A DNA stretch of 20,100 nt. It comes from Egerieisoma faecipullorum. Lineage in GTDB: Bacteria; Bacillota; Clostridia; UBA1212; UBA1255. Made by a program: the position numbers and the translations under genes. The notes under the pieces were generated by a model that saw only the letters and a list, made by a program, of their open reading frames with translations, was not told where the DNA came from and made no database searches. The stretch lies in contig DVMM01000014.1 in the NCBI GenBank assembly GCA_018714995.1, positions 1 to 20,100 on the forward strand, in the 5' to 3' direction. Below are positions 5,645 through 13,428 of the stretch, one piece after another. The stretch's first letter is position 1, and each line of letters opens with the position of its first letter.

Positions 5645-7254
5645 CGCTTCGAGAACTGGGCGCATCTTATTTTAAAACGTGGAAGGGCAAAATTCTGCTT
5701 GCGGCGACGCTGCTTGCAGCGGTGCTGTTCGTGTGCTTTTTTGCCGATACGCTTGCGCTCAACACTTATGTTCCGAAGGCAGGGCAGAGCGTCATCGACA
5801 CGTTTTATTCTGAATATAATCCGGCAGAGGAAACGGCGAATCAGATTCAGCTTTCTAAGACATACGCATCCCTGACCGCGAACCAGGAGGCATGGACTTC
5901 CGCCGAAGACGGCCTGACGGAGGGAATTTTCTGCATTTCCTCGGAGTATATGGAATATCTCGTATATCAGATTGACAGCGCGGACATCGCGGCGCAGGGA
6001 AAGTCGTTTGGCGACTTTAATCATCTGTGGATCGATTCCAAAAGCGACAGCTTTTACGCCGTACTCAATATTTCCGGAAAGCAAATTGATTTGACTGACT
6101 ATTATATCCTTATCAGGGACGCGACGGGCCTTTACGGGTCGAGAGCTATATTGAATTTCTATGAAGCAGAAAGCGTCAATCTGACAAACGCAATCGTAAT
6201 GGGCACTGTGCTTGCTCCCTATGCGGAGATTCTCTGCGACGGCGCATCGGTATACGGTCAGCTCAAAGGGAAGGAATTATCGGGAGAAACGGAATTTTAT
6301 AAGGATCTGCGCTTCACAGGGTACAGAAGCGTTATGGATAATCTGAACGTTCTTTCGCTGAAAAATGATGCGGTTCGAATCGCGGCGATCGAGTACCTGA
6401 TCAACAACGATCCGGATTATAAATATCAGGATTACACAATATCGAGCGCCGTACGTGTCCGGGATGCCGGCGCGGTCAAAAAAATTAACATCAATGCACA
6501 GGATGTTGTTTTCGATGCGTTGGAGGAGGATCTGACCTTATTCCCGAATCTTGAAGAGATTACTGTCAGCGGCGGCGTACTGCCCTCCTTTTCTCTGGAA
6601 AAGCTTCCGGGAATAAAATCGCTGGCGATTACGGGAACCAATCTGGAAATTCTTGACCTGTCGGCGGCTACGGAACTGGAGCGCCTTGTGCTTGACGATA
6701 ACCCGTCCCTGACAACATTGGATTTTACCAACAATCCAAAGATCAAAATATTGAGCTATTCCGGGACGCCGCTCGGTTGGCTGGATTATTCGCCGCTTCC
6801 GGAACTGTATTACTTGGACTGCAGCAATTCAAGGGTAAGGGACTATTTGACAATTTCCGGGGAAAATCTTCAAAATGTACGAATGCTGGATATTTCGGGA
6901 AACAATAACATTCAGACGTTTTATCTCCAGACGTTTCCGCTTCTGGAGAGCGTAAACTGCTCGAACTGCAGTATCTTGGAGCTTGATTTCTCAAACAGCG
7001 CAAATCTCACTTATTTTAAGGGAAGCTATAACAGATTAACCGACATTGATTTCCGGGGAGCGAGCAATCTAAGATTTATCGAAGCTTATGGCGGCACGGT
7101 GACGAGCCTCGATTTGAGAGGCCTGCAGCCGCAGACGGTATATTGTACCGTTAAAATGATTACGGATGAAGGAGAGGTGTATCCAAGTGGCTTCGAACCA
7201 GCACCAACCCCAGCGGAAGAGCAGTCCGCAGAGGCAGGGGAAACAGTCGAATAA
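5641..7254 (+). CDS. Membrane-anchored protein with choice-of-anchor-A-like segment and leucine-rich repeats
   Basis: 537 residues from GTG 5641, 10 bases after GGAGG (5626-5630) and overlapping the stop of the phosphatase. A single N-terminal membrane segment (about 17-39) leaves a large extracytoplasmic part. Residues 160-228 resemble the end of choice-of-anchor-A domains of surface adhesins: the ILNF, VMGTVLAPYAEI and GASVYGQLKGKELSG strings match the usual WNF, GTVLAPNADV and GGNINGQLIAKSLSG. Residues about 295-495 are irregular leucine-rich repeats (LERLVLDDNPSLTTLDFTNN, YYLDCSNS, LDISGNNN, LELDFSNSANL). The tail from 517 is Pro/Glu/Ala-rich. There is no LPxTG-like sorting signal and no catalytic motif. 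Next to a sortase and a polysaccharide kinase, it is probably a surface binding or assembly protein; I do not recognise this exact architecture. Confidence 0.75.
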   Translation: MTLRELGASYFKTWKGKILLAATLLAAVLFVCFFADTLALNTYVPKAGQSVIDTFYSEYNPAEETANQIQLSKTYASLTANQEAWTSAEDGLTEGIFCISSEYMEYLVYQIDSADIAAQGKSFGDFNHLWIDSKSDSFYAVLNISGKQIDLTDYYILIRDATGLYGSRAILNFYEAESVNLTNAIVMGTVLAPYAEILCDGASVYGQLKGKELSGETEFYKDLRFTGYRSVMDNLNVLSLKNDAVRIAAIEYLINNDPDYKYQDYTISSAVRVRDAGAVKKININAQDVVFDALEEDLTLFPNLEEITVSGGVLPSFSLEKLPGIKSLAITGTNLEILDLSAATELERLVLDDNPSLTTLDFTNNPKIKILSYSGTPLGWLDYSPLPELYYLDCSNSRVRDYLTISGENLQNVRMLDISGNNNIQTFYLQTFPLLESVNCSNCSILELDFSNSANLTYFKGSYNRLTDIDFRGASNLRFIEAYGGTVTSLDLRGLQPQTVYCTVKMITDEGEVYPSGFEPAPTPAEEQSAEAGETVE

Positions 7255-8110
7255 GAAAAAAAATCAGAATCAGACCATTGGAAACAAAGTATTTTATATT
7301 GCTACGCAGGCGCTGCTATGTGCAATTTTGTTTTTCACCGTGGGAAAAATCGGGGAAAAAGCGTACGCATATATATCGGAAAGTCAGGATAACGCGAAAT
7401 TAAAGGAGGATTACGGTATTTCGTTTGCGTCGCCGACGCCTTCTTCGACTGCCGCGGGCGCCACGGCAAGGCCAATTCCGTCTTATCCGATTCCGACGCC
7501 GAAGCGGTATACGTATCCGCAGGGCGTGACGCTGGAGCAGGTTCAGGCGCTGAAGGAAAAAAACGAGGATTTTGTCTGCTGGCTGTATATTCCGGATACC
7601 ACAATCAGCTATAATGTAATGCAGGCGGAGGACAACGACTATTATCTTCATACTACGATCGATCATAAATATGCAAGCTCCGGCTCTCTGTTCCTGGATT
7701 TCCGCAACAACGCCGAGACGCTGGAGGGCCACACGATTATCTACGGGCACAATATGCAGGACGGATCCATGTTCGGAAATCTGCTGAAATATTATGACGG
7801 AACAGACGACACGTATCTCAGAGAACATCCCTATCTGTATACGTATGCCGAGAACGGCGTGGGGATCTGGCAGATTTTCTCCGTTTATGAAACGACGACC
7901 GATGAGTATTATATTGAAACGTATTTTGAAACGCAGGAAGCATATTACAATTTTATCAAGGACTTGCAGAACAAATCCGTTTATAAAACAGATGTTTTGC
8001 TGAAAGCTACGGACGACGTTATGACGCTTTCGACGTGTTATAAATTCCACAGTGAAAACGGGCGGCTTGTAGTAAATGCCGTACGCGTCGGAACGGCGCC
8101 GCTGTTATAA
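7187..8110 (+). CDS. Class B sortase
   Basis: I choose GTG 7187, 9 bases after AAGGAGAGG (7169-7177), giving 307 residues; the in-frame ATG at 7166 would sit before that SD. The basic Gln/Lys-rich cytosolic tail (1-33) precedes one membrane segment (about 35-55), a Pro/Ser/Thr linker (80-108), then the sortase barrel: YIPDTTISYNVMQ, IIYGHNM with catalytic H188, TLSTCYKF with C284, and NGRLVV with R293. The long segment between His and Cys with several helices fits class B rather than class A. Sortases cleave sorting signals and join surface proteins to peptidoglycan or pilus subunits; no substrate with a sorting signal is visible in this window. The gene overlaps the LRR gene by 68 bases in another frame. 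Confidence 0.92.
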   Translation: MASNQHQPQRKSSPQRQGKQSNKKKNQNQTIGNKVFYIATQALLCAILFFTVGKIGEKAYAYISESQDNAKLKEDYGISFASPTPSSTAAGATARPIPSYPIPTPKRYTYPQGVTLEQVQALKEKNEDFVCWLYIPDTTISYNVMQAEDNDYYLHTTIDHKYASSGSLFLDFRNNAETLEGHTIIYGHNMQDGSMFGNLLKYYDGTDDTYLREHPYLYTYAENGVGIWQIFSVYETTTDEYYIETYFETQEAYYNFIKDLQNKSVYKTDVLLKATDDVMTLSTCYKFHSENGRLVVNAVRVGTAPLL

Positions 8111-8121
8111 GAAGGTTGTTT

Positions 8122-9129
8122 ATGAAAATAGAAAAGATACAGAACAAGCTATTCGGAAAAACTTTAATTTCGGATCTGTTCATATGTGAGTATATGCCGG
8201 GACTTCCGCCGCTTGCCGTAAAATTATATCTTTATATCGTGTATGCTTCCGAAAACGGGCTCGAGTGTACGGAAGAAACGCTTTCCATGATTTTGAACAG
8301 CGAGCCGGCCTCTGTAAACGAAAATCTAATATTGCTGGAAAGCGCGGGGCTGATTTCCTGGCAAAATGATACGATCCTTATCACGGATCTGATCCAAAAG
8401 GAAATCGAGCGAAACTACCGCCTGCGCACCGTTTCGCGCCCGGACGACCTCTGCGTGAACGAACGAGAAAAAAATCTGGCTCGTTCCAAGGTACAGAAAG
8501 CAATCAGCGACAAATTTTTTTCCGGACAGATGCCGGTGTCCTGGTATAACGAGATCGATTTATGGTTTGAAAAATACGGCTTTGAACCCGACGTCGTGTT
8601 TATGCTGTTCCAGCACTGCGCAAACAATCGTGTTATGACAAAACCGTATATCAGAAAAGTGGCGGAAAGCTGGGGCGGAAAATACCATATCCATACGTCA
8701 GAGCAGCTAGAGGCCTATCTGAAATCCTATGAATCCTACAAAACGCTCCGCAGCGAAATCCTGAAGCGCCTGAAGTGGCGGCGGAATATGAATGTTTATG
8801 AAGAAGCGGTTGTTGAGAAATGGTTTTATACATACGGCTACGATATTGAGATCATCGATATTGCCATGAAAAAATCCGTCTCGAAAAATAATGCGACGCT
8901 TGCAACGTTCGATGCGATTATCACATCCTGGCACAAAAACGGACTGAAGACAAAAGAGGAGATTTTAAACTTTGAAGAGGCCAGAAAGCAGGCGTATCAG
9001 GCGGCCCGGAATGGGGAAGGCGGAAAGACAGAACCGGCGAACGCCGGACAAAAGGGAAACTTTACCGAACGCAGCTATGATGAGGAGTTTCTGAACAGCT
9101 TTTATGTTGACGGGGATAAAATAAAATGA
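8122..9129 (+). CDS. DnaD-domain replication initiation protein
   Basis: 335 residues; ATG 8122 with AAGAAGG (8109-8115) upstream; a TTG 6 bases earlier is not needed. The N-terminal 100 residues look like the DnaD winged helix (LPPLAVKLYLYIVYASENG, then VNENLILLESAGLISW). Two DnaB_2/DnaD C-terminal-type modules follow, at about 125-190 and 215-285; the second ends in the family signature TFDAIITSWHKNGLKTKEEI (262-281). Proteins of this kind bind and remodel DNA during loading of the replicative helicase at origins or at restart sites. It directly precedes a DnaI/DnaC-type loader with an ATGA overlap, a pairing common in Clostridia. The tail after 290 is polar and probably disordered. It starts 11 bases after the sortase gene, so the two are likely co-transcribed. 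Confidence 0.9.
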   Translation: MKIEKIQNKLFGKTLISDLFICEYMPGLPPLAVKLYLYIVYASENGLECTEETLSMILNSEPASVNENLILLESAGLISWQNDTILITDLIQKEIERNYRLRTVSRPDDLCVNEREKNLARSKVQKAISDKFFSGQMPVSWYNEIDLWFEKYGFEPDVVFMLFQHCANNRVMTKPYIRKVAESWGGKYHIHTSEQLEAYLKSYESYKTLRSEILKRLKWRRNMNVYEEAVVEKWFYTYGYDIEIIDIAMKKSVSKNNATLATFDAIITSWHKNGLKTKEEILNFEEARKQAYQAARNGEGGKTEPANAGQKGNFTERSYDEEFLNSFYVDGDKIK

Positions 9130-10169
9130 TTTTGCAGGAAATCAACAGGACAATTCAGCAGGAATACGAAAACAGGCGCCAAAGGGCAGATCGCCTGCGG
9201 CTGGCCCGCACGGAAGAAATTTACGCACGCCTTCCTGCTGTTCAGGAGCTCGACAAAACGATCAATACATTAGGAATCCTGATCGGTTATTGCGCAATGA
9301 AACGCCGTCCGCCCGTCCGAATGACGAAAGAACTGCCGGAGGAATATCTTTCCCTTGGAGCGGAAGAGCTGAATCGGGAAATCAATCGTCTGAAGGAACA
9401 GAAAAGAAAGCTTTTGCAGGAGGCAGGATATCCCTCGGATTACATGGAGGAGGTCTATCAGTGCAGGCAATGTAAGGATACGGGCACCATCGGTTCCGGA
9501 GAAAGTCAAAAAAGCTGTTCATGCAGAAAAATTCTGCTTGCGGAAAAGCTGAAGAAGGCAGCGGGTGTCCCGCCGGGAGACGTTTTTGCAAAATTTGACG
9601 CCAGCTTATACCCATCTGAGGCGGATCCCGCCCGGTACGGAATTTCCGTAGCGCCGAAAACGCAGATGGAAGCAATTTATAAAAGGTGCCGGAGCTTTGC
9701 GGAGCATTTTACCGATAGAAATGTCGGAAATATGGTATTCGTCGGGAATTCCGGAACCGGCAAAACATTCCTCGGGAATTGCATTATGAATGTTTTGACT
9801 GACCGCGGCATATCCTGTTTATATATGCCGGCGACTTCTCTATTCAAGCCGTTTGCCCCCGGATTCTACGGACAGGAGAAAGCGGCGGAGCTGGCGGATT
9901 TTATTTTGTCGTGTGCGTTTTTACTCGTAGACGATCTTGGAAGTGAAAAGCAGACGGGCGCCAGGTATGGCGAGCTGCTTGAAATTTTGAACGCCAGAGA
10001 GCTGCGCGGAAGAACGTCTCTTTGCAGAACGGTGATAACGACAAATCTGACGCCGGCGAATCTGTTTTCCTATTATGGAGAACGCGTGGCTTCCAGAATT
10101 TTGGGTGGCTACGATATTTTAAAATTTGCAGGAGACGACATTCGCCTGAAACGAAAAAATACCGATTGA
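9126..10169 (+). CDS. DnaI/DnaC-type AAA+ helicase loader
   Basis: 347 residues, ATG overlapping the previous stop (ATGA, 9126-9129). The N-terminal part is helical and coiled (1-105), followed by a four-cysteine zinc-type motif (C113, C116, C131, C133 in YQCRQCKDTG and CSCRK) as in Gram-positive DnaI. The AAA+ core shows Walker A GNSGTGKT (207-214), Walker B FLLVDDLGSE (265-274), sensor-1 TVITTNL and a C-terminal SRI-type arginine region (GERVASRILGGYDIL). The role expected from the family is ATP-dependent loading of the DnaB-type helicase together with the DnaD-like protein upstream. Similar architecture is shared with IstB transposition ATPases, but the zinc motif, neighbour and absence of a transposase argue for a loader. 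Confidence 0.9.
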   Translation: MILQEINRTIQQEYENRRQRADRLRLARTEEIYARLPAVQELDKTINTLGILIGYCAMKRRPPVRMTKELPEEYLSLGAEELNREINRLKEQKRKLLQEAGYPSDYMEEVYQCRQCKDTGTIGSGESQKSCSCRKILLAEKLKKAAGVPPGDVFAKFDASLYPSEADPARYGISVAPKTQMEAIYKRCRSFAEHFTDRNVGNMVFVGNSGTGKTFLGNCIMNVLTDRGISCLYMPATSLFKPFAPGFYGQEKAAELADFILSCAFLLVDDLGSEKQTGARYGELLEILNARELRGRTSLCRTVITTNLTPANLFSYYGERVASRILGGYDILKFAGDDIRLKRKNTD

Positions 10170-10194
10170 CAAATATTGCGTTATCGATTAGCAT
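10166..10194 (+). promoter_or_regulatory. Sigma-A-type promoter of rho
   Basis: A perfect TTGACA (10166-10171) overlaps the stop codon of the helicase-loader gene; 17 bases later comes TAGCAT (10189-10194), four of six matches. Transcription would begin near 10201, giving a leader of about 90 bases before the rho start at 10293. In the leader, TAGGG (10205-10209) can pair with CCCTA (10216-10220). Rho often controls its own leader, but no specific site is visible here. Confidence 0.65.
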
Positions 10195-10292
10195 AACAAA
10201 ATTGTAGGGCGTTTTCCCTATGTCAGGCATGCATTTAATAAAGTCTTTCCTTTCATAACTGAATCATGAATAAATATAAGGTTGGTGTATCA

Positions 10293-11792
10293 ATGGATCT
10301 TGAAGATCTCAAAAAGAAAAAAATCAGCGATCTGCGTTACATTGGCAAAATGCTCGGCATTAAGTCCATGACCAAAATGACAAAGCAGGAGCTGATTGAA
10401 GCAATTTTAGACAGCGAACAGAAATCTGCGAAACCCGAAGAACCGAAAACGGAAGCCGCGGAATCGAAAGAAGAAACGGCGGAGCCGGCGGTCGAACCGG
10501 AGCAGGAGCAGGAACAGGAACGTCCGGCTCCGGCAAAAGGTAAGAAGAGCAGGAAAAGCGGCACGTCGAAACGCCAAAAAAAGAATGAAGCTTCTGAGGG
10601 TGCCGCCTCCAAAACAGAGGAAAACGCAGAACAGGAAGAAAAAAAGGATGACGCCAAACCACAGGATAATACAGAAGAGGCGGAAGGACTCTTGGAAAAT
10701 TTACCGGAAGGCTATGGATTCCTCCGCGTTGGAAAATATCTGTCGGGCAGCAAGGACGTTTACGTCCCGCCAACGCTGATCCGAAAATTCGGATTGAAAA
10801 CAGGCGATCAAATCCGCGGCAGAAGCAAGATGCAGCGGGAAAACGACAAATATCACGCTCTTTGCTTTATTAATACGATTAACGGAGATTCGATTGACGT
10901 GGCATTCAAACGGAAACCCTTTGAATCGCTCACACCGATCTATCCGGACGAAAAAATTCGTCTGGAAACGGTTCAGAACGAGCTTTCCACCCGTCTGATC
11001 GATTTGATTGCACCCATCGGAAAAGGGCAAAGAGGCATGATCGTGTCGCCGCCGAAGGCCGGAAAGACGGTCCTCCTCAAAAAAATCGCGAATGCCATAT
11101 CGGAAAATTATCCGGAAATCAAGCTGATTATATTATTAATAGACGAGCGCCCGGAAGAGGTAACCGATATGCGCGAATCGGTCAAGGGAGACGTTATTTC
11201 TTCTACCTTTGATGAAATGCCAGAGAAACACATTAAGGTATCGGAAATGGTATTCGAACGGGCGAAACGCCTTGTAGAGCACGGCAACGACGTCGTGATC
11301 CTTATGGACAGCCTGACGCGTCTGGCAAGAGCGTATAATATTACAATCGCTCCAACGGGCCGCTCGCTCTCCGGAGGTCTTGATCCGGGCGCCCTGTATA
11401 ATCCAAAACGGTTTTTCGGCGCCGCAAGAAATATCCGCGGCGGGGGGAGCCTGACGATTGTGGCAACCGCGCTGATCGACACGGGCAGCAAAATGGACGA
11501 CGTTATTTTTGAGGAATTCAAGGGGACCGGAAACATGGAGCTTCATCTTGACAGAAAACTCTCTGAAAAACGGATTTTCCCAGCCATTGACATCAACAAG
11601 TCGGGCACGCGGAAGGAGGAGCTTCTGCTTTCCGAGAAAGAGCTGAACAGCGTATTTGCCATCCGCCGCGCAATGTCGAACCTCGGTACGGGAGACGTTA
11701 CGGAAATGATCGTGAACAAAATGACAAAAACAGCCAATAATGAAGAATTTATCAAAAAGATCAATATCCCGCAGGATTCTGCGAAGGTCTGA
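10293..11792 (+). CDS. rho: Transcription termination factor Rho
   Basis: 499 residues from ATG 10293, with AAGG (10278-10281) upstream; the in-frame ATG at 10266 lacks an SD and would add a non-homologous nonapeptide before MDLEDLKKK, which looks like the normal Rho start. Residues 1-40 are the Rho_N helical module. Residues about 42-133 are a highly charged Glu/Lys/Pro/Ala-rich insertion of low complexity, as in several Clostridia and Actinobacteria. The RNA-binding cold-shock fold follows (about 135-210, with YGFLRVGKYLSGSKDVYVPP). The ATPase core has Walker A SPPKAGKT (252-259), LLIDERPEEVTDMRESVKGD, Walker B VVILMDSLTRLARAYN, and the Q/R-loop region GGLDPGALYNPKRFFGAARN. Rho unwinds RNA and terminates transcription. 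It has its own promoter, and the next gene follows within 20 bases. Confidence 0.97.
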   Translation: MDLEDLKKKKISDLRYIGKMLGIKSMTKMTKQELIEAILDSEQKSAKPEEPKTEAAESKEETAEPAVEPEQEQEQERPAPAKGKKSRKSGTSKRQKKNEASEGAASKTEENAEQEEKKDDAKPQDNTEEAEGLLENLPEGYGFLRVGKYLSGSKDVYVPPTLIRKFGLKTGDQIRGRSKMQRENDKYHALCFINTINGDSIDVAFKRKPFESLTPIYPDEKIRLETVQNELSTRLIDLIAPIGKGQRGMIVSPPKAGKTVLLKKIANAISENYPEIKLIILLIDERPEEVTDMRESVKGDVISSTFDEMPEKHIKVSEMVFERAKRLVEHGNDVVILMDSLTRLARAYNITIAPTGRSLSGGLDPGALYNPKRFFGAARNIRGGGSLTIVATALIDTGSKMDDVIFEEFKGTGNMELHLDRKLSEKRIFPAIDINKSGTRKEELLLSEKELNSVFAIRRAMSNLGTGDVTEMIVNKMTKTANNEEFIKKINIPQDSAKV

Positions 11793-11812
11793 CGAAGGAA
11801 TCGGGTGATTGT

Positions 11813-13339
11813 GTGAAAACGCTAACGGATCACGCCGGAAGGAACGATCGCCGTCTGCCTGCCGTACTTTTGCTTTTTGCGGTGCTGTCGCTTTTTATCG
11901 GCGCGGGGACGGAGGCTTTTCCGACGGCGGCGGAAGACATCAGCGCAGATTGCACGCTTTCGCTGTCCGGAAAGGGAGGAGAAGACAAAGCTTTGGATTC
12001 GGGCCGGCTCTTAGATGCGGACTATACCACATATGTCAGTCTCTCGGGAGAAGACCAGCTGAAAATCAGCAGCGAAAAGGCATTTGCCTCGATCTATATT
12101 ATTTGGAATAAAATTCCGGGCGAATGGACGCTTTCTGCCGCCGGTACTTCCCACACGCTCGGACAGTACGGCTATCTTCATGAATTTGTGGATCTCCACG
12201 AACGGACGGGGACGGTAGTGAACGAAGCAACGGTGTCGATTCCAAAGGACATTACCGTCTGCGATATCTATGCGTTTACAGAGGGTAGTCTTCCGGACTG
12301 GGTTCAGGTATGGCAGCCGCCCTGCCAGCAGGCGGATCTGATGCTGTTTTCGACGCATTCAGATGATGAACAGCTTTTTTTCGCGGGAATTCTGCCTTAT
12401 TATGCCGGCGAAATCGGCGCCGCCGTACAAGTCGTCTATTTAACGAATCACTGGGACGTCCAGAACAGGCCTCATGAGCAAATCAACGGCCTATGGACGG
12501 TCGGAGTACGAAACTATCCGATTGTCGGACCTTTTCCGGATGATGCCGATACGCTGAGCAGGGAAGGAGAAACTCCGGAAGAAACACTGCAGCGCACGCT
12601 GGAAATTTTCGGCGAGGATGCGCTCATTGCATTCCAGGTAGAAATGATCCGCCGGTTTAAACCACAGGTTATCGTTGGGCACGATATCAATGGGGAATAT
12701 CAGCATGGCGCGCATATCGCAAATACGTACAGTCTCCAAAAGGCTCTGGAGCCCGCCGCTGATCCGCAGGCCTATCCGGACTCGGCGCAGTACGGAACCT
12801 GGTCTGTTCCGAAAACTTATATTCATCTCTGGGAAGAAAACAAGATTGTAATGAACTGGGACGAACCGCTTTCCCGATTCGGCGGAAAAACGGCGTTTGA
12901 AGTTTCTAAAGAGGGGTACGCCTGCCATCGTTCCCAGCAGTGGACCTGGTTTACAAGATGGCTGACCGGTACCGGAGATGGTGAAGCAGATACCATTACA
13001 AAGGCGTCGGAAATCACACGGTACAGCCCCTGTGAATACGGCTTGTATCGGACCACCGTGGGGCCGGATACAAAGGCGGATTTTTTGGATCATATTACGC
13101 TGTATCGCGATCAGGTTCAGGATCCTCCATTGGAAGAACCGACGGCGGAGCCGGAAATGCCGACGACAGCGCCGACGGCCGTTCCCTCCCCTCAGCAGAC
13201 CGCAGAACGGACAGAATCAGAGCAAAAGCCGGAAATCCGTACGATTCTGATATACTGCGCCATGGCCGCCTGCGTACTTTGCATTGTCATAATGGCATTG
13301 CTTTCCGCGCATTCCCAAAAAAAGAAACGTTCCCGATAA
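11813..13339 (+). CDS. Secreted, membrane-tethered PIG-L/LmbE-type deacetylase
   Basis: 508 residues; start GTG 11813, with a moderate SD (AAGGAA, 11795-11800). A signal peptide lies at about 14-36 (PAVLLLFAVLSLFIGAGTEA). Residues 43-155 are beta-rich and resemble a discoidin-like binding module (RLLDADYTTYVSL, FASIYIIWNK). The PIG-L domain begins near 173: LMLFSTHSDDEQLFF (H182, D184, D185) corresponds to the family AHPDDE metal site, and GHDINGEYQHGAH (289-301) gives the second histidine site. Residues 430-475 are a Pro/Thr/Glu-rich stalk, then one membrane segment (about 477-497) and a basic stop-transfer tail. The family removes acetyl groups from N-acetylated sugars and glycolipids; here the enzyme would work at the cell surface. 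Substrate unknown. It follows rho by 20 bases, without a terminator. Confidence 0.85.
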   Translation: MKTLTDHAGRNDRRLPAVLLLFAVLSLFIGAGTEAFPTAAEDISADCTLSLSGKGGEDKALDSGRLLDADYTTYVSLSGEDQLKISSEKAFASIYIIWNKIPGEWTLSAAGTSHTLGQYGYLHEFVDLHERTGTVVNEATVSIPKDITVCDIYAFTEGSLPDWVQVWQPPCQQADLMLFSTHSDDEQLFFAGILPYYAGEIGAAVQVVYLTNHWDVQNRPHEQINGLWTVGVRNYPIVGPFPDDADTLSREGETPEETLQRTLEIFGEDALIAFQVEMIRRFKPQVIVGHDINGEYQHGAHIANTYSLQKALEPAADPQAYPDSAQYGTWSVPKTYIHLWEENKIVMNWDEPLSRFGGKTAFEVSKEGYACHRSQQWTWFTRWLTGTGDGEADTITKASEITRYSPCEYGLYRTTVGPDTKADFLDHITLYRDQVQDPPLEEPTAEPEMPTTAPTAVPSPQQTAERTESEQKPEIRTILIYCAMAACVLCIVIMALLSAHSQKKKRSR

Positions 13340-13363
13340 AACACACGGATCCCCGCGCCCAGT

Positions 13364-13390
13364 TTGACAATTCCCCTGATTCATTATAAT
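13364..13390 (+). promoter_or_regulatory. Sigma-A-type promoter of the phospholipid operon
   Basis: Perfect TTGACA (13364-13369) and perfect TATAAT (13385-13390) are separated by 15 bases, shorter than ideal; the overlapping TAATAT (13387-13392) gives 17. The SD GAGAGG (13414-13419) and ATG 13429 follow. No terminator is visible for the upstream PIG-L gene, so read-through is also possible. Confidence 0.7.
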
Positions 13391-13428
13391 ATCGACAAGA
13401 AACTTTTCTTATTGAGAGGAAATGGGAA

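Noticed and set aside
9126..10169. IstB-type transposition helper
   Set aside because: The AAA+ core is shared, but the N-terminal four-Cys motif, the DnaD-like partner and the absence of a transposase or inverted repeats favour a helicase loader.
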